Positions 42,001 to 52,035 are shown, counted from the stretch's first letter. The stretch is 64,000 bases of DNA from Tricholomella constricta (GCA_013368375.1 JAACJP010000037.1:186001-250000), one strand, 5' to 3'. Translations and numbers: made by a program. The notes: generated by a model from the sequence alone, not told the origin.

Positions 42001-44798
42001 AATAATAACTTTCCAAGGATCCAAAGTGCTTCACGGGCATCTGAAAAGCCGGGGCGAGAAGAAGCTGAATCCCGGGGTAATGTCCATACATCTTTGAGCA
42101 TGTCAAATGCGAGCTTGACATCCTGGCTATCTTTTGGATTGAAAATCGAGTTTATGTGATCCACAGACAACGAGTTTGCTTGAAAGTGGCTTCGTAGAAT
42201 ATCTGGGGTGACTCAAAAGCCATTTACAACTACCCCACGGTCACGGAGGAGAAGATTGCGAAACCTTTTGAAAATATGTTTCCAGTCTTTGTCGCAAGTG
42301 AGATCGTCTTCGCCTACGTGCAAATCCATGAAGGTCAAGGGTTCGAGGAGGGAATAAATGGGGGATTGTGACGAGAGAAGACGTTTAAAAGTGAGCAAGA
42401 AGAAAGCTGAACCTCGGCGGGTTTCACCATCGGATGCGAGGGAAACAACACGCAGCGAGGTCCCATATTTCGATCTTGAAATTCCATCGAGGAAGGTTTG
42501 AACGAGTTTCGTATGTTCTTCACCCGATTCCTTTTTACAGTCACCAGATGCAAGCACTGCACACGCTGGGTATATGCGAATATCATTGCACAGAATGCCA
42601 AGAGCACCAATGGTCGCCTAAAAATAGCTATGTCAGCCTGGGAACGGAAGCAAATTCAACAACGCTCTTTCACCTCGCCGGCGTGGTGGATTTCTCCCTC
42701 ATCCAAGCACCTGAAGATTTCCTCCATGTCCTCTTCATTGATAAACTCCATCGATGTCTTCTCTGCATGTTCCCTACACACCCCCAAAAAGAAATTTGTC
42801 TTGGGATCCCATCATATCCGTTTTTCGGCAGCAACCTCATCAAACATCGCCACAACATGAAGCTGCCCCATCTCGTGCAACAAGCTTGCAATGCTTTCAA
42901 ATGTTGAATCGACATTTGTTTGGACCTGTTCAACTGTGGGCTGTGCGTGAGAGGGTATAATGGCGGGTACGATGGATCTCCTTCGCAGGTATGAGACACT
43001 GGGCCCATTGAGCGAGCATTGATAGATGTTGGCAACCCGGTTTCCTCCCAGCCTCCAGAACAACAATGCGCGCATGTCCTCTACCTCCGTAAAGCTTTTG
43101 CATCGATACAAACCTAGCGCGGCTGCTTCAAGTGACGCCAAAAGCCCCTTGACCCCCTTCCTCTGTTGTAACCCGACCCGAATGACAGCATCCAGACGTG
43201 CGACCTTCCCACTTGCCATCGCAAGAAGCAAACGCTTATGATCAGATAATGCAGTGGCCTTTCCGAGCAATTTCCTCGTCTGGTTCAGTCCTCGCAGCCG
43301 ATAAAATTCCTTGTCAATGTCCTTGACCCGTATGAGGTTGAGAAGGCCGCCGATTCCATGGTATGCCAGCGGCGCACTTTTGGCAATGCCATCCTTGATG
43401 CGGGTTCGTATTCCTTCAAGAGTCCCATTCTTCGCTAATCCTTGACATGCCTTGCAGGACTCGTGTTGGGAATACCCATCGCAGCTCCGGGAATAGAGCG
43501 TCATAATACCATTTCGTACTGAATAATCCCAAGGAATGGAGTGCAAGTTGTGTAGTGCAAATGGGTAGGCAGTGTGGGGGTTCTGGCCATCAGGGAAGTC
43601 CAATATGTATCCGTTGCACGCCCGGCCTCGTGTTGATGACCTTTTAGGTGCTGGCTCGTCTACAATTTCATCAACATCAATTATGACTTGCACATCCTCA
43701 AGCTCTGGGACCGATTCATTCCCTGATTCTTTACTCTGGCACGGAGACCTATTCCTTGGTGTCAGGTGAGGACTCGACACAGATCTCAGATGAATGACTT
43801 ACATTTCATCTGCGGCATCCAGCAAACGAGCTAGCTTCCCCTCGAACAAGGCCTCGCTAACTCCTCTCTCTTGGATAAAGTATCGGACAAAATGCAGGAC
43901 ACCATCCATTCCTTTCTCCCCACGACGAACTATGGCTTCCATGTCTTCGTCGCCTCCCCATCCTAACGCCTCCTTCAAGAATGTATTGAGGATGTCCTCC
44001 CACAAGTCCTCGCCATTTTCGGTGGTTCCCGCGAGCAAGCATGGGTCGTAACTGAACACTGCGAGCCTATCCTGTGACGAAGCGATGGGGACGCTGTCAG
44101 GTAGGCTTTTCACGATCTTCTGAATTCTTCTTAGTAACTCGCTTTCTTCGGCACCAGTGACAATCGCTGGTGGTGATGTGGATTTGCCTTCTCCTGCAAC
44201 TGGCAAACTGCGTATCAACGGAATGGATTCCACGGTCGACGCGATGAATGTAGGCTTGGGGCGTAGAAACTCATCCAATGTTCCATTCTTGAGTTTTCTT
44301 TTATCTTTAAGTTTCTTTGCAATGGTATTTCAGCAGTTCTGGGAGTTCCGATGTGTTTTGTGCATGTTCTGGATCCCTGCGGTACCGACTTTGATCTTCT
44401 CATGGCAATCTGGACATAAAGCACATCTGTCTGCATCGATCTATGATATATCACCACATTACATTGCTCAGTGCTGATAAAATGTTATGTTAGACTCACC
44501 TCTTCAGTGGATGCCATTTTGTGCGAAGGCGGGCCAGAGATTGATTTTTCCAGCTCGCACAAATCACGCGGATTAATTAGGGGTAATATTGTCAATAAAT
44601 TTGACTTTCCATTGACAGACTGGGGTATCTAGAGCCTCATGTAGTATATAATTGAAAAAACACTATCGCTGGTGCTCAAACCAAGCTCAAACGAGCTTCA
44701 AAGGGCAAAAAATTGATGACCTCCATTTTTTCTTTTTCGAGCCTCCGGCGGCAACCAACCAACCGGGGTCCGGTCCGGCATTCTGATCCCGGAACCTG
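39046..44798. mobile_element. Unclassified DNA transposon with 8-bp target duplication
   Basis: CCATGATG flanks both sides (39038-39045 and 44799-44806). The sequence outside the two copies joins into a flank that matches 10565-10670, so the insertion can be inferred from the paralogous locus. The left end begins CAAGGGGGTTCC and the right end, reverse-complemented, begins CAGGTTCC, so the terminal inversion is weak. One long multi-exon gene fills the interior on the minus strand. Confidence 0.68.
39172..44517 (-). pseudogene. Transposase-like protein with C-terminal PHD-like finger, three nonsense codons
   Basis: The frame can be followed from MASTEE (44517) to a stop at 39172 across short introns. 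It has an N-terminal zinc-finger-like CALCPDCHEK...MHKTH, a region with RSCDGYSQHESCKACQG, and then LLLGTDHLEVVFGILRTM with MDMLQLVSRLSG, PQWDRSSRRLKVPA and HINPASWRGNVEVKNVSL. A cysteine-rich part follows (ACFLCEDN, CGLCLRPAPLCIFY, CPLCPKTSPAVWRY). A PHD-like finger ends it: CICGE...CKQMGCESKW, an intron, then YHLACVELEQAPRNWVCDAC. In-frame TGA codons at 44330, 42812 and 42213 break it. I recall the family as common but unnamed in agaricomycetes. The D-x-L-E-x2-F pattern recalls P-element/THAP9 transposases, a weak resemblance. Confidence 0.72.
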
Positions 44799-44876
44799 CC
44801 ATGATGTCAACGTCAGTAGTGACGATAGCAAATGCGAATGATAGCAAAGGCGAGTGCGAGACGGAGCAAGGCGATA

Positions 44877-45276
44877 TGTAGAATAACGAGGGTTAATTAA
44901 ACCTCAGATCTCGACACAAAGTGCAAGACAACTGTATTGACCTGTAGAATAACGAGGGTTAATTAAACTACAAGTTATGGTAAGTAAAGATCGTTAAAAT
45001 GGTAAGTAGGTGGATTTGCTCACCCTCAGATCTCGACACAAAGTGCAAGACAACTGAGGGAGAGCGGATCTGTAGGTAGAATATATGTAGTGTAAAAACT
45101 TATAAGGTTCACGACAAAGACTGGCAAATATCGTGAACGATCGAGAGGCTCGCACCACGGCGCACAGCGCCGTGGCGTAAAGTATAAGCGGTCTGAATGA
45201 AGTAAACATACGAATGAGGGAATAGTGATCGGCGCATCACGCGTCGCATCGGCCTTGGTAAGTCCCGCGCTCAACA
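44877..45276 (-). repeat. 3' LTR of copia 2
   Basis: On the minus strand it begins TGTTGAGCGCGGGAC and ends CTACA, preceded by the purine tract CCGGGGGAG. Two internal segments, GTAGAATAACGAGGGTTAAT and CAGATCTCGACACAAAGTGC, each occur twice. Confidence 0.95.
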
Positions 45277-45298
45277 CTCCCCCGGACGACAAGGACGA

Positions 45299-48200
45299 TT
45301 ACTTGAGGTGGAGGAGCTCGACGAAGTGTTCGTGGAGAACACGCGGTAAAGGTTTGGTGAGGATGTCCGCGATGTTGTCGTTTGAAGGGATATGAATAAG
45401 TTCGATGTCCCCGTCGCGGACACGCTCGCGGATGTAATGGTGGCGAATATCGATGTGTTTCGCGCGGGGGTGGCCTTTTGTAGTTTGTGTGAGAGCGATA
45501 GCCGACGTGTTGTCACCGTGGAGAGTTGCCGGTAAGGTCTGGGGTTGGTCAATTTCAACAAGGAAATTGTGCATCCATAGGGCCTGTTGTGTGGCGCGCG
45601 TCATGGCCATATACTCGGCCTCGGTTGTGGAGAGGGCGACAGTAGCTTGGCGCTTTGATGACCACGAGACCGGTCCCCCTGCCATCATGAAGACGTACGC
45701 ACCAGTGGAACGGCGCGTATCAAAGTCTCCGCCAAAATCTGCGTCTACAAATCCGGTGGGTCTCACGCCGTCTTTGCCGCGCTTGTAGGTAATGTGATAG
45801 TCCAACGTCCCTTTGATGTAGGCGAGGACGTGGAGCATGGCCTTCCAGTGTGCGGGGCCGGGGTTTGATTGAAAGCGCGCGAGTAGACCGACAGCATATG
45901 AGATGTCAGGGCGAGTTGAGACCTGCGCCCACATGAGTGAGCCGAGGAGAGCGCGGTAGGGTTTGTCCTTCATGAACTCCTTATCGGCGGCTGTCTTGGG
46001 CGCTTGCGACTCGTCAAGGCGTATGCCAGTTGGTAGAGGCGTGGCGTGGGGGTTGCAGTCCTGTAAGCCGAATCGTTGGAGGACTCGTTCGCAATAAGTA
46101 CGCTGTGAGAGGGAAATGGCACCGGTGGTTGGGTCACGGTCGACGCGCATCCCCAACAAAAGTTTAACCTCCCCCAAGTCCTTCATCTCGAAGCTGTTTC
46201 CCAGTTCCTCCTTCGCCTTCTCAGCTCCTTGCGCCGTCGAGGACAGTCCAAAGGTATCGTCTCCGAAGGTGCTAGTGATCGTGACCTCTTCGCGCTCCGT
46301 CTTGATCCTCACGCAACTGTCAGCCCTCGACGACCTGTACCCTAGCTCTCTATACGCTTTGTCGAGCGTGTGCCACCAGTCGTGGCCGCCCTGCATCATA
46401 CCGTACAGGGTTTTGATAAGTAGCCAGACCATTCCTTCCCCCCCCCGAAACCCTGGCGGTAGGCGCATGTAGACAATGTACTTGTTGATACTGTTGAGGT
46501 AGGCGGAGATGAAGTCGGTTTGCCAGATTTGGAGGCCAAGTGCGGCAGCAATGGCGGCGCAGATGCGGATGGATTCAAGACGTACGACTGCCGCATATGT
46601 TTCATCGTAGTCCTCGCCGGGGATCTGAGTAAAACCCTTTGCCACCAGACGCGCCTTCCTCCGGATGATGTTGCCGTCGGCGTCATACTTGTGGGCGTAT
46701 ACCCACATGCAGTTGATGATCTTCTTTCCGGCCGGCACAGAGGACTCGGGTACTAGCTTGAAAACCCCGCGGTCTTGCAGCACCTTCAGCTCCGCTTCCA
46801 TAGGCTCCGTCCATAAGTCTGGGCGCTTCACGGCCTCCCCGTAGTGCTTTGGGAGGTGTTCGTCGCTTGAAGCGGCGCCAGTGATCGATGCAAGGAAGGC
46901 ATGTGGATCTTCTCCCTCCTCCCGCTGCGCCCATTCCTCCCCAGCCAGCCGTGCTGCCTCCTCCGTCGCCAGCGTCTCCCGTGCCGCTGCCATTGCGTCG
47001 GTAGTCTTTGCGTGCCGCGGTACTCGGCGTTGAGCAATAGAGCGATGGTCGATGTCATCGTCGGTGGCAGGAGCTGCGATGGGTGTATCTGGTGTGGATA
47101 GTGTGGGCGTGGGTGTGTCATGGAGGGGGCCGTCAGTGATCCGGAGTCGTGGTGCTACGGGTTGGGTGTTCGGGAGTATGAGTCCGGAGTTGGCGTGGCT
47201 AGTGGTGGGTGGGCTGTCGCTGAGAAGCATGTCATCGTTGAGGTCGGGGAATATACGATGCCCCGTGCCTTCCGCGAAGATGACATCACGGCTTGTGATG
47301 ATCGATCGTGTTCCTCGATCAAACAATTTGTATCCGCCCGTTGAGTAGCCGACCATTACGTATTTGATCGACCTGGGGTCTAATTTTGAGACCACCAACT
47401 CCTCGGGGATCTTCGCAAACGCTGTGCACCCAAAAGCGCGGAGGTGGGCGACTCCCTGTCTCTTCCCAGTCCACGCTTCCTCGGGGATGAGCCCAGGGTG
47501 ACGTGATGATGGAATGCGGTTTCGGATGTGAATTGCCGTGGCGCACGCCTCGGCCCAGAGGTACTTCGGTAGCCCACTCTCGGCCAACATGCAGCGGACC
47601 ATCTCAATGACGGTGCGTATAGTCCTCTCTGCGAGACCATTTTGGGGGTGTGCGTACGGGGTGTTGACCTCGAGAGTGATACCATGCAGAGTACAGTACT
47701 CGAACCATTTCTGGTTCAACCACTCGCGGCCGGCGTCAATGCGGACGATTCGAAGTTTTCGGCCGGTTTGGCGTTCAGAGCTGACGTGATAGTGGCGGAA
47801 TGCTTCGAGGGTGGTGTCGGCATCCTTCCGGGAGAGGCAGTATCCATAGAGGTGAGTACAGCTCCCGTCAACTCCCAACATCAAGTACAGTGCTCCCCCG
47901 AGGGACGCCGTCGAGGCTGGTCCCCATATATCGAAATGGGCGCGGTGGTTGAGCTCAGTTTCGGGAGTAACTACGCCGTCATACGGTCTGGCGGTATGTT
48001 TCCCATACACACAGTTCGCGCAGATCCCCTCCACACTCGTGCTGCCCTTGATGTTTAGCCCGTCAACGAGCTCTTTCGACGCCATCTCCTTGATCGTTTG
48101 CACACCTGCGTGCCCCAGACGCCTGTGCCAGACGTCTAGCTCCACTGGTACACTCTGGGATCGCGCGACTAGGGCGTGGGTAGTTGTGGCATCAGTCGCG

Positions 48201-49603
48201 TGTTCAATCTCGAGCCTGTACAACCCATTTGTTCCCCTTCCTTCCATAAAGGTCGTTCCCTTGGGGTCGACGAACGTCGCACGACTGGACGAGAAGGTGA
48301 CGGAGTATCCCGCGGCATCGAACTTAGCGATGGACACAAGGTTCGCTGAGAGGTTTGGGGTGTGGAGTGCAGATTTGAATAGGATGTGAGACACCCTACT
48401 TCCTATCTTGACCGAGAATTTTACTGTTCCCCGCCCCAGGATGGTGAACGTCCCTCCTTTGTTCGCAGCCTGCCCAATCCGCGGTGTCTCGAACGCTTCG
48501 TAGTCAGTGAACACCGCTCTGTCGATAAAGCAGTGGTCGGACGCGCCCGAGTCGGCGAACGTGTGTGCTCGCGCACCCGGGAGTTTACTGAGTAGGGCAG
48601 TGGTCTGGGCCATGGTCTGCTCTCTCTCGTCCTCCGCATCACCTCTAACGCCTGGTGAGAGGACTTCCTCCATTACATCGCCTGCGATGAGGGCGTAGGT
48701 GGTGCTCGCCGTGTCAGCCACGTTTGCAGTCGTGGACGGGGTAGTGGTGGGGGAGGTTTCGGTGCGTTTACGGTTTCGGAAGTTCGGAGGGAACTGACCC
48801 TCCTTTCCTCCACCTTTCCAGTAGCAGTTCTCAATTGTATGTCCCGTACGGCCGCAGTTTTCCGTGTTTGTGCACACGAGCTTAGGCTTTGGCGTAGTTG
48901 TCGTGGCCTGCATGACTGTCGTGATAGCGCCGGCTGGTTTATTTTGGAGGCGAAGCCGGTCCCAGTGTAAGTTAAGACGGGTGATAGTCTCGACTGACGT
49001 CTTGCAGGAGTAAAGGGTGGACACGAGCGTGTTCCACGACGCAGGGAGTGAGGCGAGCAAGATGGTTTGGAAGCCTTTGTCGTCAATCGGGGACCCCTTT
49101 TCTATGGCGGCCTTCCACTTGGTGCGGAGGTCCGCGACGTGTAGGGGGAAGTCAGCGCCTTCTACGAGGGAGACATTTCGCAGCACTCGCTCCGCGTCCG
49201 CGGCCGCGAAGCTAGATACTGCGCCATACGTCTCGGTGAGTGACTCCCAAGCGTCAGCTCCAGTGCCGTCGAGTCTGATGCCGAGCCCGATAGGGTTTTT
49301 AGTGTTGAATGCTATTAGGGCAAGGATCCAGGCGTCGCGTATGTCCCACTCCTCAGCGGAGGGGGATTTCGACGCCCATGCTGTGGGCGTAGCAGCGATC
49401 TCGTCTGTGTCGAGGGTGAGGGATGGTTCAAACTCGTCTTCTTTTATCTCAGGTCTTTTGGTGGTTCCGGTGAGGTAACCGACTGCGCCACGCATGCGCG
49501 TGGCGATGAGGACACGGGATTTGAAGCCAACGAAGTTAGAACCATCGAATTTCTCATCATCTGGGAACGACGGGACGCTGGTGCCATTTGCGTTTGTAGA
49601 CAT
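45299..49603 (-). CDS. Copia 2 gag-pol polyprotein
   Basis: A single open frame of 1434 codons starts MSTNANGTSVPSFPDDEKFD. A gag of the UBN2 type comes first, with zinc knuckle CTNTENCGRTGHTIENC (about residue 245-265). Then come the protease FADSGASDH (about 350), pre-integrase finger VWHRRLGHAG...CANCVYGKH, integrase with HFDIWGPAS, RIDAGREW and NGLAERTIR, reverse transcriptase (YDADGNIIRRKARLVAKGF), and RNase H with VDADFGGDFDTRRSTGAY, LSTTEAEYM and KHIDIRHHYIRE. The catalytic box of the reverse transcriptase reads TFGDD instead of the usual YVDD. The aspartates remain, so activity may be kept. No frameshift or stop is present. Confidence 0.96.
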   Translation of the reverse strand: MSTNANGTSVPSFPDDEKFDGSNFVGFKSRVLIATRMRGAVGYLTGTTKRPEIKEDEFEPSLTLDTDEIAATPTAWASKSPSAEEWDIRDAWILALIAFNTKNPIGLGIRLDGTGADAWESLTETYGAVSSFAAADAERVLRNVSLVEGADFPLHVADLRTKWKAAIEKGSPIDDKGFQTILLASLPASWNTLVSTLYSCKTSVETITRLNLHWDRLRLQNKPAGAITTVMQATTTTPKPKLVCTNTENCGRTGHTIENCYWKGGGKEGQFPPNFRNRKRTETSPTTTPSTTANVADTASTTYALIAGDVMEEVLSPGVRGDAEDEREQTMAQTTALLSKLPGARAHTFADSGASDHCFIDRAVFTDYEAFETPRIGQAANKGGTFTILGRGTVKFSVKIGSRVSHILFKSALHTPNLSANLVSIAKFDAAGYSVTFSSSRATFVDPKGTTFMEGRGTNGLYRLEIEHATDATTTHALVARSQSVPVELDVWHRRLGHAGVQTIKEMASKELVDGLNIKGSTSVEGICANCVYGKHTARPYDGVVTPETELNHRAHFDIWGPASTASLGGALYLMLGVDGSCTHLYGYCLSRKDADTTLEAFRHYHVSSERQTGRKLRIVRIDAGREWLNQKWFEYCTLHGITLEVNTPYAHPQNGLAERTIRTVIEMVRCMLAESGLPKYLWAEACATAIHIRNRIPSSRHPGLIPEEAWTGKRQGVAHLRAFGCTAFAKIPEELVVSKLDPRSIKYVMVGYSTGGYKLFDRGTRSIITSRDVIFAEGTGHRIFPDLNDDMLLSDSPPTTSHANSGLILPNTQPVAPRLRITDGPLHDTPTPTLSTPDTPIAAPATDDDIDHRSIAQRRVPRHAKTTDAMAAARETLATEEAARLAGEEWAQREEGEDPHAFLASITGAASSDEHLPKHYGEAVKRPDLWTEPMEAELKVLQDRGVFKLVPESSVPAGKKIINCMWVYAHKYDADGNIIRRKARLVAKGFTQIPGEDYDETYAAVVRLESIRICAAIAAALGLQIWQTDFISAYLNSINKYIVYMRLPPGFRGGEGMVWLLIKTLYGMMQGGHDWWHTLDKAYRELGYRSSRADSCVRIKTEREEVTITSTFGDDTFGLSSTAQGAEKAKEELGNSFEMKDLGEVKLLLGMRVDRDPTTGAISLSQRTYCERVLQRFGLQDCNPHATPLPTGIRLDESQAPKTAADKEFMKDKPYRALLGSLMWAQVSTRPDISYAVGLLARFQSNPGPAHWKAMLHVLAYIKGTLDYHITYKRGKDGVRPTGFVDADFGGDFDTRRSTGAYVFMMAGGPVSWSSKRQATVALSTTEAEYMAMTRATQQALWMHNFLVEIDQPQTLPATLHGDNTSAIALTQTTKGHPRAKHIDIRHHYIRERVRDGDIELIHIPSNDNIADILTKPLPRVLHEHFVELLHLK

Positions 49604-49663
49604 GTTGTATGTAGTTGGATGAAGTATTGAGTTCGTCTTTTGAACGTGTCGTTACAAGCGCGA

Positions 49664-49678
49664 GCGGGGGCCCTAACC
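49664..49678 (-). promoter_or_regulatory. Primer binding site of copia 2
   Basis: Directly inside the 5' LTR the minus strand reads GGTTAGGGCCCCCGC. It resembles the copia 1 site GGTTATGGGCCCCGC but lacks one T and has an additional C, so pairing to initiator tRNA-Met would be imperfect. Confidence 0.4.
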
Positions 49679-50078
49679 TGTAGAATAACGAGGGTTAATT
49701 AAACCTCAGATCTCGACACAAAGTGCAAGACAACTGTATTGACCTGTAGAATAACGAGGGTTAATTAAACTACAAGTTATGGTAAGTAAAGATCGTTAAA
49801 ATGGTAAGTAGGTGGATTTGCTCACCCTCAGATCTCGACACAAAGTGCAAGACAACTGAGGGAGAGCGGATCTGTAGGTAGAATATATGTAGTGTAAAAA
49901 CTTATAAGGTTCACGACAAAGACTGGCAAATATCGTGAACGATCGAGAGGCTCGCACCACGGCGCACAGCGCCGTGGCGTAAAGTATAAGCGGTCTGAAT
50001 GAAGTAAACATACGAATGAGGGAATAGTGATCGGCGCATCACGCGTCGCATCGGCCTTGGTAAGTCCCGCGCTCAACA
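49679..50078 (-). repeat. 5' LTR of copia 2
   Basis: Identical on reading to the 3' LTR over 400 bp. Confidence 0.95.
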
Positions 50079-50210
50079 CGATAGCGATGGAGTGAAGGCT
50101 TGCATTCGACCTTTAACAACCGCGGCTTCGGTGAGTAAAGCGCGAGTTGAAATGAGTAACATAAGTGCCTACTTACCTACACATCAGGAAAACTCCGGTG
50201 TCTTTTGCCG

Positions 50211-50244
50211 CGTCTTTTTCGGCTTTTAAAAGCCGAAAAAGACG
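50211..50244. repeat. 34-bp perfect palindrome
   Basis: The two arms, each CGTCTTTTTCGGCTTTT, meet directly at a central TTTTAAAA. It lies inside the left subterminal region of the Pack-type element and overlaps its terminal repeat. Confidence 0.9.
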
Positions 50245-50475
50245 AAAAGCTAGAAAGACGTCGTGGCTTTTGCAAGCCCAGTCACTTTACTTAATAAAGC
50301 CGTTTTTCACTTGTGAAAGGTGCGAAAGACATACGAAAAGGCGTGAATGACTTTCGGAATCACGTTATGCTTTCAAAAGTCTTGCTTCAAGAGAATGGAA
50401 AAGTACAGAATGATGGGCGCATTTGCAGCAAAAAACGTTCATACATAGTATCCGAACAATATAATGACTTTGTAT

Positions 50476-51600
50476 CTATGCGTGACATGCGACACTTGCC
50501 CTTGCCTTTCTCGTCGTCGCATCCCTCACCTCCGCATACTCCAGCGCAGCGGGGGGGAACATGAACTGCGCGAACTGCGGATCCAGGGCGATGCCGAGCG
50601 GGTGCACGTCCTTGAGCGCGAGAAAGCGCTGCTCGGTGGGGTCGAGCACGAGGATGCCGCGCCCGCCAGCGTCGGCGCGCGCGGTGCGCCTGAGCCGGTG
50701 GATGTACTGCTCTGTGGACGCGGGCAGGTTGAGCTGCAGCACGAGGGTCACGCTGTGGGGTGTGTGGGGTCAGTCACAGTTTTTGCGGTAATATAAGAAT
50801 GATACCAAAAGCAGGTGTCCGAGCAACAGATCAGAACTGCATAGCAACAGCTCGATAATCTTGACCACGAATTCACGCGCGGGCTGCGACATGACATGCG
50901 CACCCAGCCCGCCACCTGCCCGCCGACCCCCATGCGTGATTTGTCTCGTCGTGTTTGAACTCGCGTGACAGGAAGGCTGCGATCAGTATCTTGTTAATAG
51001 CACATTGGATAGTGATCACGGCAATGCCACCGAGGATGGCGTGTGATGCATCCCAGAGTTTGAGGAACCACTGTAAGAGATAAGAACATTCAATATGATG
51101 TCGCCTGCTTTGATTACGAGGACGGTGCACTCACAAGGAATTAGAGAGAGAGAGAGGAAGGGAGCGTACCCGGGGAAATCCATGCCGCGCGCGGCGACAT
51201 CAGAGCTGAGGAGGACGGCCTCGGTTGCGTCGCGGAAGCGGGCGCTCGCTTTGGTGCGGGCATCTTGAGATTTACGGGAGTGGAGCTCGAGGACCGGGGG
51301 GAGGCCGGGGAGGGTGAAGAGAAGTTGGTAGGCAAAGGAGACGTGGCGCGCGGTGGGGAAGAAGACAATGGTTTTGGAAATGGAGGTGGTGTCCGTTGGA
51401 AGGGCGTGCGTGAGGCGCTCTTGACGAAGGATGTGCAGGACGAGAGGGAGGGTGGAGGCAAAGGGGGCGATGATGTGTGTTTGAGGCAGTGAGAAAAAAA
51501 TGTGAGCATTGGGTCGAGAGAAGGAGAACGCATACGTACCGTGCACGTGGGTGTTGACTTCGTCTTCGAGCAGTGTCGACACAAACTCATGGTCTGCACT
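50476..51600 (-). pseudogene. Captured fragment of a DEAD-box RNA helicase gene (MSS116-like)
   Basis: The upstream block (about 51480-51175) reads KTIVFFPTARHVSFAYQLL, LELHSRKSQDARTKASARF and VLLSSDVAARGMDFPG. The downstream block (50752-50476) continues VTLVLQLNLPASTEQYIHRL and RRTARADAGGRGILVLDP. Together they form the C-terminal helicase domain with motifs IV to VI. In motif VI the Gly of HR-x-GRTARAG is Arg here. Splice-like junctions flank the blocks, so genomic DNA and not a cDNA was captured. The N-terminal DEAD domain is absent. Confidence 0.78.
50790..51070 (-). pseudogene. Captured fragment of a 1,3-beta-glucan synthase (FKS1-like) gene
   Basis: Between the two helicase blocks the minus strand reads WFLKLWDASHAILGGIAV, then ITIQCAINKILIAAFLSREF and KHDETNHAW. 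After a frame change comes MSQPAREFVVKIIELLLCSSD. This resembles the C-terminal membrane part of fungal glucan synthase. The piece is frameshifted and only about 90 codons long. The assignment is from memory of the family and needs a search. Confidence 0.55.
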
Positions 51601-51949
51601 AGCGTGTTCAGAGATTCATTAGCCCTATAAAAATGTGTAAAAATGTGTCAGTCGGAAAAGGGGCGAGTTTGGAATACAACGCACTTGGTTCCACTGATAA
51701 CGTGCCCAGAACGTGCTTGCCACGAGACGAACTCACCTGGGTCCACCAGATAGGGCGCGAGCATGCAAAGAAAAATCAAATGGAAAGGTGAGAAGAAAGG
51801 AGGGGAGGGAGAATGCGATAGTGGGTCAAGACGACGCACACGGTGCGGGTGGATGCGGAGTCGGGCGGAGTTTGAAAGCACTTGAAAACTTTTTCAGCGT
51901 ACAAGGCCGGTGCCGGACGCGATGAAGTTGTCCAGGTGAGGTGTCAATG

Positions 51950-52035
51950 TACAACGCTTTGGTGTAGTGGTTGTGATGGAAAACTTTCACCATCCACTTC
52001 AGTGACATCGTGGGTTCAATCCCCAGGACATGAAA
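51950..52035 (+). other. tRNA-like sequence with Pol III A and B boxes
   Basis: TGGTGTAGTGG at 51960-51970 fits the A box consensus and GGTTCAATCC at 52013-52022 fits the B box. Between them GATGG and CCATC could form an anticodon-like stem, but the loop would be 10 nt and the acceptor stem does not pair. It is more likely a tRNA pseudogene or the head of a SINE than a working tRNA. Confidence 0.4.

Larger units (their letters stand above)
44877..50078 (-). mobile_element. Full-length Ty1/copia retrotransposon, copia 2, with identical-looking LTRs
   Basis: Two 400-bp LTRs flank an intact polyprotein gene and CGATA is duplicated on both sides (44872-44876 and 50079-50083). The two LTRs show no difference on reading, including the same 71-residue chance open frame in each. 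It lies in the 5' flank of the intact oxygenase P3. The insertion must be recent on the scale of mutation. Confidence 0.97.

Noticed and set aside
45453..49478. Many plus-strand open frames across copia 2
   Set aside because: They are antisense to an intact 1434-codon polyprotein and have no motifs of their own.
44994..50011. Identical 71-codon frames near both ends of copia 2
   Set aside because: They are the same stretch of the two identical LTRs and carry no recognisable protein.
51950..52035. Functional tRNA gene
   Set aside because: A and B boxes fit, but the anticodon loop would be 10 nt and the acceptor stem does not pair.
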